Source: JBBRLA01 sp038231615
GTDB taxonomy: Bacteria > Myxococcota_A > Polyangia > Palsa-1104 > JAEUJZ01
Assembly: GCA_038231615.1 (NCBI GenBank)
Contig: JBBRLA010000485.1
Span: forward strand, 1 to 6,729
Direction of reading: 5' to 3'
DNA: 6,729 bases
Shown here: piece after piece, positions 1 to 4,902 of the stretch
Position numbering within the stretch: the stretch's first letter is position 1
Layout: every line of letters starts with the position of its first letter
Position numbers and translations under genes: made by a program
Notes under the pieces: generated by a model
What the model was told of the DNA's origin: nothing
Seen by the model: the letters and a program-made list of their open reading frames with translations, nothing else
Databases searched by the model: none

Positions 1-1
1 G

Positions 2-199
2 CTGACGCTGCTGACGGAGGCAGCCGGGCCAAAAGACCCGCTGGTGGCAGAAATCCAGGCCGACCTGAGCCGGCTCCTGAGCGAGGCCGGACAAGAACAG
101 AAAGCCCCCTGGCTGGTCCGCCTGCCGCACGAGCGTGATTCATCTGCCACGGCCCACAAGCCGGCCAGCCGGGCCAGGGGCCCCTTATTCAGGCCGTGA
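2..199 (+). CDS. C-terminal fragment of an unidentified protein (5' end outside window)
   Basis: An open frame enters from the left edge and reads 65 residues to a TGA at 197-199. Most of its codons end in G or C, much more than in the +1 frame, which supports real coding. The first 45 residues are rich in Leu, Glu and Ala and probably helical (LTLLTEAAGPKD at the start, then IQADLSRLLSEAG). The last 20 residues are low-complexity Ala, Arg and Pro and may be unstructured, or may follow a frameshift. I recognise no family or catalytic motif. The start lies upstream of the window, so length, operon and function cannot be judged. Confidence 0.4.
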   Translation: MTLLTEAAGPKDPLVAEIQADLSRLLSEAGQEQKAPWLVRLPHERDSSATAHKPASRARGPLFRP

Positions 200-301
200 C
201 CCGACAACGCCGCCGCGACGGCGGAGATCCGGCCTCTCGCCCATGGCCTGGGCGACCGAGCGCAAGAGCGGGCGGACGTAGGGCAGGACCTGGCCGCCCA
301 T
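185..301 (-). CDS. Possible small ORF or gene remnant, 38 aa
   Basis: On the minus strand an ATG at 299-301 opens a 38-residue frame (MGGQVLPYVRPLLRSVAQAM and onward) ending in TAA at 185-187. About 32 of the 38 codons end in G or C, as in the real genes here. The first half looks like a normal amphipathic helix, the second is Arg/Gly rich. The same frame is open upstream to about position 375, with an Arg/Pro-rich sequence and no ATG. Its last 15 bases overlap the plus-strand fragment ending at 199, so at least one of the two is doubtful. I do not recognise a family. It may be a chance frame, a decayed gene end, or a small hypothetical protein. Confidence 0.2.
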   Translation of the reverse strand: MGGQVLPYVRPLLRSVAQAMGERPDLRRRGGVVGSRPE

Positions 302-420
302 CTGCCGTCGTTCGAGCGAGCCGCGGCGTGGCCAGCGAGGTCTGCTCTTCCGGGCGCAAGGGCTGGTCGGTCCTGCTCATGGGTCAACGGACAATCGACC
401 AGAGGCCGACGCCTCGTGAA

Positions 421-471
421 ACCGGGCCGGCACGTCATAAAACCGGGCCGGCACGTCATAGAATCGGGCCG
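421..471. repeat. 21-bp tandem repeat, about 2.4 copies
   Basis: Copy one is 421-441 and copy two 442-462; they differ at a single base (position 461). A partial third copy (463-471) matches the first nine bases with one mismatch. The preceding 21 bases (400-420) match at about 13 of 21 positions and may be a degenerate copy. The core is accgggccggcacgtcat. Because 21 is a multiple of three, the minus strand reads as a 7-residue repeat (PARFYDV), but that frame has no other sign of coding. Confidence 0.75.
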
Positions 472-542
472 CCGCCGCCTCTACAGAACCTCGTGTCGAG
501 GCAGCGGGCAGGACAGTCCGACGTGAGGAAGACGACCCCGTA

Positions 543-558
543 AGGTGTGGATACACCT
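543..558. other. Short perfect inverted repeat
   Basis: AGGTGT (543-548) and ACACCT (553-558) are perfect complements around a four-base GGAT loop. There is no T-tract and no gene directly upstream, so it is not a convincing terminator. It could be an operator-like site or chance. Confidence 0.25.
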
Positions 559-699
559 CGGTATCAGGTGTCGGCGACCTCCTTCTCCTGGTAAGATGAC
601 CTCGGCAGAGGCTTCCGATAGAGAAAGACCGGGGCAAGGCCGGGAAAGGACAGGGCAGGGCGCCCACCTCGATGGGCATCGATCAGCCGAAATCCTATC

Positions 700-728
700 T
701 TGACCGATGTTCAGCCTGATACTACAAG
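700..728 (+). promoter_or_regulatory. Candidate sigma70-like promoter for the PD-(D/E)XK-like gene
   Basis: TTGACC at 700-705 (5 of 6 to the -35 consensus) and TACAAG at 723-728 (4 of 6 to the -10 consensus) are separated by 17 bases. Transcription would begin around 734-735, on or beside the ATG at 734, implying a leaderless message. That would fit the absence of a ribosome-binding site before that ATG. The promoter is predicted by eye only; such matches also arise by chance. Confidence 0.22.
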
Positions 729-733
729 CAGGT

Positions 734-1569
734 ATGAGTCGACTGAAATACTACACCCCGTGGCATTCGCTCTTCGCGACCCTCTTGAAGCGCAAGTACC
801 GGTCTTCGTTGACGGTGATCTCTGAATATGCTCTCTCGGAGGGGCCCGTGCGGGGAGACGTGCTGCTGATCCGCAAGGAGGCCCCGGTGCCTCTCGCGGA
901 GCTGCCGGTCATCGGCGCCCGGCTTGGCCAACGCACGCTGCTTGAGTTCAAGGGCCCTACGGATCGCCTGGAGCTGCTGGATTTGCCGACGCTGGTTGGC
1001 TACGGCTGTTTCTTGGAGGCGCAAGGGGATGTGAAAGACCCGCGCGACCTGCACCTGATGATCGTGGCCAGCGGCTTGCCGGAGCCGTTCCGACAAAGGG
1101 TGCGGGAGGCCGGGGGGCACCTGATCTCGGAGGGCCGGGGCGTCTATTTGATAGACGGACTGATGTACACCACGTACCTCATCGAAGCCGGGGCCGCCAG
1201 CGAAACCCCAGGCAACGGACCCCTGTACCTTTCAGTCAGGGCATGCTGTCGGCGCCGCACCTTTTGCAAGCACGCCTCGGGAAGGGGCAAGCTGACATCA
1301 TGTCGATGCTGTGTCAGCATATCCAGGAGCGAAGGAGAAGTCCGCCGATGATGGACATGAAAGACAGCGAGGTGTTCGAGCAGACCGTCAGCTCGGCGAT
1401 CCGAGAATTTCTGAACGCTCTGACGCCACAGGAGCGGTTGGAGGGGCTGCGCCCGGAGGAACGGTTGGAGGGGCTGCGCCCGGAGGAGCGGTTGGAAGCT
1501 GCCTTGCACGGGCTGAGCCCGGAGCAGCAGGAGCAGATCAGGCTGATTGTGAAGGCGAAGCCGACGTAG
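734..1569 (+). pseudogene. PD-(D/E)XK nuclease-like protein, split by a frameshift near 1230
   Basis: The frame opening at 707 or 734 reads about 168 sensible residues, then turns into Cys/Arg-rich nonsense and stops at 1349-1351. The missing C-terminus continues in another frame from about 1231 to the stop at 1567-1569. Adding one T to the TTT at 1230-1232 joins them smoothly (GPLYLFSQGMLSAPHLL) into about 278 residues. Numbered from 734, D42 (RGDVLLI) and E71-x-K73 (LLEFKG) look like the D...ExK signature of the PD-(D/E)XK fold; the HTPWH-like opening (YYTPWH) and the 9-residue repeats of the tail resemble Rpn/transposase-related proteins I recall from planctomycetes. I prefer the ATG at 734 because the family-like sequence begins there; 707 is possible. 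No good ribosome-binding site precedes either. Whether the shift is true decay or a base-call error cannot be told here. An internal start at 1348, preceded by AAGGAG, could still yield a short tail protein. Confidence 0.6.
1423..1503 (+). repeat. 27-bp in-frame tandem repeat coding for 9-residue units
   Basis: Three copies (1423-1449, 1450-1476, 1477-1503) encode TPQERLEGL, RPEERLEGL and RPEERLEAA. Copies one and two are nearly identical at the DNA level and the third diverges at its end. A looser related unit (LSPEQQEQI) follows. The charged, Leu-spaced pattern suggests a helical tail, and near identity of the copies suggests recent expansion by slippage or unequal recombination. Confidence 0.85.
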
Positions 1570-1593
1570 TCCCGCCGTGGAACCACAAGGGCC

Positions 1594-1621
1594 GGCATCG
1601 CCGAGACTGTCACGGCGAGCC
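1594..1621. terminator. Hairpin between convergent genes, possible two-way terminator
   Basis: GGC-A-TCGCCG (1594-1603) pairs with CGGCGA-GCC (1613-1621) as a nine-base-pair stem with one bulged A and a nine-base loop. It sits between the stop at 1569 (+) and the stop at 1676 (-), where a shared terminator would be expected. There is no U-tract on either side, so it is not a classic intrinsic terminator. Confidence 0.3.
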
Positions 1622-1675
1622 TATCCCGTTGCTGCGACAGGCATAGCGCTCACATGGATTGACGGTCTCCACTCT

Positions 1676-2074
1676 TCATCGTAGCCTCCGCTGCAGGAGG
1701 TCCCACAGCTCGTCCGGGGTCGGGTACCTTTGCAGCTTGCCTTCGGTGCCGGTGTGCATGTCGATGGCGTACAGGCCCTGACCATTGGTGGCGTAGGCGA
1801 AGCGCAGGGACAGCTTGGCGGCGTAGTTCTTGGCCTGGCCGACGCCTTCGGTCAGCTCCTTGTCCCACGCCTTTGCCTCGACCACGGCCAGTCTGGTGTT
1901 GCGATACTCCAGCACATAGTCGGCGGTCAGGCCCTTGCCCCGCTTGCCGGCGCCCTCCAGGCGGCCGGAGGAGATCTGGTATTCGCGGCGAATGCGGCTG
2001 CCTTCGACGACGCCCCAGCCCGCCTCCCGGAGTGCGGGATCGATGTGCTCGGCCCGGGTCTCGGCGTCGTTCAT
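1676..2074 (-). CDS. Orphan HsdR N-terminal nuclease domain, truncated type I restriction subunit
   Basis: The 132-residue product matches the N-terminal endonuclease domain of type I restriction R subunits (HSDR_N type). I start it at the ATG at 2072-2074 because MNDAETRAEHIDPALREAGW is the usual family opening; an extension to 2149 looks unrelated. The RecB-like active site is visible: TADYVL supplies the Asp, VVEAKAW supplies E-x-K, and GQAKNYA gives the Q-xxx-Y motif typical of type I enzymes. The conserved YATNGQGLYAID and YPTPDELWDL stretches follow, then the frame stops. A full HsdR is roughly 800-1000 residues and goes on into an SF2 helicase/translocase, and I see no continuation in other frames downstream. 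No hsdM or hsdS lies nearby. It is most likely the remnant of a lost system; a repurposed stand-alone nuclease is less likely but possible since the catalytic residues survive. It is divergent from the Uma2 gene, with 77 bases between starts. Confidence 0.8.
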   Translation of the reverse strand: MNDAETRAEHIDPALREAGWGVVEGSRIRREYQISSGRLEGAGKRGKGLTADYVLEYRNTRLAVVEAKAWDKELTEGVGQAKNYAAKLSLRFAYATNGQGLYAIDMHTGTEGKLQRYPTPDELWDLLQRRLR

Positions 2075-2151
2075 GGCCGAGGGTATGGTACTACCGCTGT
2101 GCCTGAATTGCCACGGTGACCGCAGCGGATGGAACCTGCTATGGTTCAACG

Positions 2152-2748
2152 ATGAGCGCCGCCGCCCTTCAGAAACCCCGCTCCGCGACCCTTGCTGACC
2201 TTCTGGCCCTGCCGAACGAAGGACAGGGGTACGAAATCATCGACGGTGAACTTTCGGAGAAGGAGACGTCAGCGGAGCACGCCAGCGCGCAGGCGAACAT
2301 CGTCAGCCGTCTGAAGCCTCGGTTCGGGCGCCAGCCCGGCGGGCGCTGGCCGGGGGGGTGGTGGTTCATGACGGAACCGCTTGTCGAGTTCCCAGGGCGA
2401 TCGAATCCGCTCCGGCCCGACCTGGCCGCATGGCGCCGGGACAAGTGCCCGAACCGACCGAGCGGCTCCGTCGTGACCATCATCCCGGACTGGATCTGCG
2501 AAGTCCTGTCGTCGAACTACCAGAACGACACGATCAAGAAGAAACGCACCTACCACCAGGCTCACGTCGGGCACTACTGGCTGATCGACCCCGTCGAGGA
2601 GACCTTGCAGGTCTTTCGGTGGGAGCAGGGAGGCTATCTGGAGATCCTCAGCGCCGAGCGAACGGAGAAGGTTCGGGCGGAGCCTTTCGACACTGACGAG
2701 GTCAAGCTGGGGGTGTTCTTCGGGGACGATGACGAGGATGATGAATGA
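2152..2748 (+). CDS. Uma2-family putative restriction endonuclease (DUF820)
   Basis: The 198-residue product is full length for the Uma2/DUF820 family, a PD-(D/E)XK nuclease-fold group whose cellular role is largely unknown. The ATG at 2152 is chosen because SATLADLLALPNEGQGYEII is the normal N-terminal region of the family; a GTG at 2116 would add 12 unrelated residues. Domain landmarks are YEIIDGEL (27-34), RPDLAAW with the putative catalytic D90, PDWICEVLS with E117, a lysine cluster at 129-131, and HYWLIDP (141-147), where the family usually reads EYWLVDP. All putative catalytic positions are present. The product ends in an unusual acidic tail (GDDDEDDE). No strong ribosome-binding site is visible. 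It has no operon partner; the upstream gene is divergent. Such genes often occur in many copies per genome in planctomycetes, cyanobacteria and chloroflexi. Confidence 0.9.
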   Translation: MSAAALQKPRSATLADLLALPNEGQGYEIIDGELSEKETSAEHASAQANIVSRLKPRFGRQPGGRWPGGWWFMTEPLVEFPGRSNPLRPDLAAWRRDKCPNRPSGSVVTIIPDWICEVLSSNYQNDTIKKKRTYHQAHVGHYWLIDPVEETLQVFRWEQGGYLEILSAERTEKVRAEPFDTDEVKLGVFFGDDDEDDE

Positions 2749-2750
2749 AC

Positions 2751-2765
2751 ACCGCCCGGGGCGGT
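2751..2765 (+). terminator. GC-rich hairpin just after the Uma2 stop
   Basis: ACCGCC (2751-2756) and GGCGGT (2760-2765) form a perfect six-base-pair stem with a three-base loop, beginning two bases after the TGA at 2746-2748. The position suits a terminator or 3'-end stabiliser for the Uma2 message. No U-tract follows, so intrinsic termination is uncertain. Confidence 0.35.
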
Positions 2766-2889
2766 ACTCCGTGTCACCGCTCTTGCCGTGGGTGGTAGTG
2801 ATTCCCGTGTCCCGCAAGGGCAGATCGTCGAGAATGGAGCGAACTTCGGCGGTCATCTCGTTGGGCAAGTAGACGGTCAGACGTTTCCT
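2757..2889 (-). pseudogene. Possible remnant of a small ribbon-helix-helix-like protein
   Basis: The spacer between the Uma2 gene and the adenylation operon (2749-3076) holds a minus-strand frame that reads like protein. It gives RKRLTVYLPNEMTAEVRSIL, then DDLPLRDTGITTTHGKSGDT, ending near YRPG. The KRLTVYLPNE stretch followed by a helix resembles the strand-helix opening of CopG/Arc-type DNA-binding proteins. The frame is open from about 2943 but has no ATG before the internal one at 2854-2856 (TTG at 2866-2868 is the nearest alternative). Beyond 2755 it runs antisense through the Uma2 gene and loses sense. The resemblance is by eye and weak; it could be another gene's end or chance. Confidence 0.25.
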
Positions 2890-3066
2890 GTTGCCCGCAG
2901 TCTGTTTTGCTTGCTTCGTCTTATTTTGATGGTGTTCCGTTCCTCACGAAGGACAGGCTGGAGGGGTTTCAGGCGTTCGGCGGCTCCAGTCGGATGAGGT
3001 CGCCAAACGGTCTCGGAGCGGAGGAGCGGAGAATGATAGGGCGATAGGACCGAAACCTGATATGAT

Positions 3067-3073
3067 GAGGTGA
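3067..3073 (+). promoter_or_regulatory. Ribosome-binding site of the adenylation-ACP gene
   Basis: GAGGTGA at 3067-3073 ends three bases before the ATG at 3077. It is the clearest Shine-Dalgarno sequence in the window and fixes the start of the 607-residue protein. Confidence 0.6.
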
Positions 3074-3076
3074 CCG

Positions 3077-4900
3077 ATGTACGTGTCCGGCCGCTTCGTC
3101 TCGTCGCCAGGGGGTTTGCCTCTCGTGGACGGCCCACGCCGTCTCGGCTTTGGCGAGGCCGCGGATCGCGCCGCTCGCCTTGGCACCCTCTTCCATTCCC
3201 TGGGCCTTGTACCCGGCGACCGCGTCGCCCTGGCCGTTCGCGACGACCTCGACGCCGCCGCTCTGGTGCTGGGCTGCTTGCGCGCCGGTCTTGCCATGCT
3301 GCCCATCGACCCCGGCGGCACCCCCGACGAGGTGCGCGCCTTGCTCGGGAGCGGCCGGCCCCACGTCGCCTTCGTCGATCAGGACCTGCTCTCGACCCTG
3401 GGTCCCGAGGTCTTCGCCGGGAACCCGGCCTGCCGTTTCTTCCCGGTGGTGGTTCTGGCAAAACCCCGCCTGATCGACCGCCTGCTCGGCGGCCGGCGTC
3501 CTGTGCCAGGGTCAACCACGTATCCCGCCTGCCTGGATGATAATGCGCCGATCGCCACCCCGGCGGTGCTCCCGGCGCCCGACGCGGCGGCCCTGCTTTT
3601 GCCGACCTCGGGCACCACCGCGACCCCCAGGCTGGTGTGCTGGAGCCGCGACAACCTGGGGTCGCAGCTTCGCCTGCTGATCGAGCAGCTACGCCTGGAC
3701 GCCAGCGCCCGGGTGCTCAATCTTTTGCCTTTCCTTTATGGCGACGGCCTGATGATGGGCCTGCCGATGACCCTGTGCGCCGGCGCCACGCTGGTGCGGC
3801 TGCCCGAGTTCACCATCGCCCGCACCCAAGAAGTGATCGACGCGGTGTATCGCTACCGAGCCACCCACCTGGTGCTGGTCCCATCGCTCTTGCAGCTTCT
3901 CTTGCAGCTTGGCGGCGACCTGCGCGAGGTGCTGGAGCAGGAGGACTTTCGCTTCGTCGTCTCCACCGGCGCCCCGCTGCCGGCGGACCTGTGGGCCCGC
4001 TTCGAGGAGATCTCGGGCCGGCGGGTGGTCAACGTCTACGGACTGACCGAGGGCGGTAACCTGTTCTTCGCCGGTCCCGACGACGAGAGCCACGGCATCG
4101 GCACGGTCGGCCGGCCGCTTCGCTGCGAGGTGCGCCTGGTAGATGAAACGGGCGCCGATGTTCCCGACGAAAAGCCCGGCGAACTCCTGCTCCGTGGCCC
4201 GATCGTCCCGGCGGGCTACTTCGGCGCCCCGCCGCGACCGCGGAAGGCGTGGCTGGCCACGGGAGATCTTTTGCAGCGCGGTACCGCGGGGCACTATCAG
4301 GTGGTCGGGCGCAAGAAGTCGGTGATCATCGTCGGCGGGCGCAACGTCCTCCCGGACGAGGTGGACCAGGCGCTACGCTCGTGCCCGCTGGTCGCCGACT
4401 CGATCACCGTGTCCGAGCCCGACGAGGTGTGGGGCGAACGGGTGGTCAGCTATGCGGTGCCGCGGAATCCGGGCGCCCCGCAAGACGCGCCCGAGCAGGT
4501 GCGGGCGGTGCTGGCCCACGTCGGGGCTTTATTGTCTCCATACAAGTTGCCGCGGCGGCTGATCTTCGTTGCGGAGCTGCCCCGGGGGCCGGCGGGGAAG
4601 GTGCGGCTGGATGAACTGGCGCGCATCGCGCGGGCGAAGGCATCGGCGCCGGGGGCCGCGGGACCTGTAGACGTTGCGGCGGAGGTCCAGGCTTTGGCGG
4701 CGGCTTGCTTTCGCCTGCCCGAGAACGAGTTGAACGACGCCGTGGCACCGGGGCGGACCCGGGGGTGGGACTCGCTGGCACATCTGGACTTTGCCAGTGG
4801 GCTGGAACATCGCTTCGGCATTCAGCTCTCGCCGAAGGACATTATGGCCATCGACAGCCTGGGCGCCGCAGTGCGCATCGTGCGGCAGCGGCTTTCGTAA
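3077..4900 (+). CDS. Adenylate-forming acid ligase fused to an acyl carrier domain
   Basis: This 607-residue protein belongs to the ANL superfamily. It should activate a carboxylic acid with ATP as an acyl-AMP and pass it to the phosphopantetheine thiol of its own carrier domain. Motifs in order: ATP-binding loop TSGTTATPR (177-185), YGLTE (321-325), WLATGDL (392-398), hinge GRKKSVIIVGGRN (411-423), and GPAGKVR with the catalytic lysine K508. The carrier domain covers about 532-607, with GWDSL giving the attachment Ser566. The loop is unusual: the normal TGxPK reads TATPR, losing a Gly and the Lys. The A4 region reads LLPFLYGDGL, without the FDxS of alpha-amino-acid domains, so an aryl, fatty or other acid is more likely; this is inference. 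The start is fixed by a strong ribosome-binding site. The stop lies two bases before the next ATG, implying one operon with coupled translation. No condensation, ketosynthase or thioesterase domain is attached. The protein is presumably cytosolic, with no signal peptide or membrane segment. Confidence 0.92.
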   Translation: MYVSGRFVSSPGGLPLVDGPRRLGFGEAADRAARLGTLFHSLGLVPGDRVALAVRDDLDAAALVLGCLRAGLAMLPIDPGGTPDEVRALLGSGRPHVAFVDQDLLSTLGPEVFAGNPACRFFPVVVLAKPRLIDRLLGGRRPVPGSTTYPACLDDNAPIATPAVLPAPDAAALLLPTSGTTATPRLVCWSRDNLGSQLRLLIEQLRLDASARVLNLLPFLYGDGLMMGLPMTLCAGATLVRLPEFTIARTQEVIDAVYRYRATHLVLVPSLLQLLLQLGGDLREVLEQEDFRFVVSTGAPLPADLWARFEEISGRRVVNVYGLTEGGNLFFAGPDDESHGIGTVGRPLRCEVRLVDETGADVPDEKPGELLLRGPIVPAGYFGAPPRPRKAWLATGDLLQRGTAGHYQVVGRKKSVIIVGGRNVLPDEVDQALRSCPLVADSITVSEPDEVWGERVVSYAVPRNPGAPQDAPEQVRAVLAHVGALLSPYKLPRRLIFVAELPRGPAGKVRLDELARIARAKASAPGAAGPVDVAAEVQALAAACFRLPENELNDAVAPGRTRGWDSLAHLDFASGLEHRFGIQLSPKDIMAIDSLGAAVRIVRQRLS

Positions 4901-4902
4901 AG

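Larger units (their letters stand above)
200..706. other. Long spacer with no convincing gene
   Basis: About 500 bases separate the left-edge fragment from the PD-(D/E)XK-like gene. Longer open frames exist on both strands, but their translations are Arg/Pro/Gly low-complexity sequence without recognisable motifs, as expected by chance at high GC. The exceptions are the small minus-strand frame at 185-301, a 21-bp tandem repeat at 421-471 and a short inverted repeat at 543-558. No tRNA-like fold or insertion-sequence end was seen. The region may be decayed sequence. Confidence 0.5.

Noticed and set aside
196..543. 115-residue plus-strand open frame
   Set aside because: Starts with GTG, is Arg/Gly/Pro low-complexity, has no motif, and spans the tandem repeat; expected by chance at this GC.
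377..679. 100-residue minus-strand frame containing PARFYDV repeats
   Set aside because: The repeat is explained by the 21-bp DNA repeat; the rest is Arg/Ser/Pro-rich with no coding bias or motif.
1225..1240. Programmed -1 frameshift site
   Set aside because: The sequence does not fit the X XXY YYZ pattern and I see no obvious downstream pseudoknot.
2108..2145. TTGCCA and TATGGT as a promoter for the Uma2 gene
   Set aside because: The two elements are 26 bases apart, too far for a sigma70 promoter.
2269..2868. 199-residue minus-strand frame
   Set aside because: Most of it is antisense to the firmly assigned Uma2 gene; only the part right of about 2755 reads like protein and is listed separately as a remnant.
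3061..3066. TATGAT as a -10 box for the adenylation operon
   Set aside because: A start of transcription from it would fall within the ribosome-binding site, and no -35-like hexamer lies 16-18 bases upstream.
3077..4900. Amino-acid-activating NRPS module
   Set aside because: No FDxS-type A4 motif and no condensation domain; a non-amino-acid carboxylic acid substrate fits better, though this is not proven.
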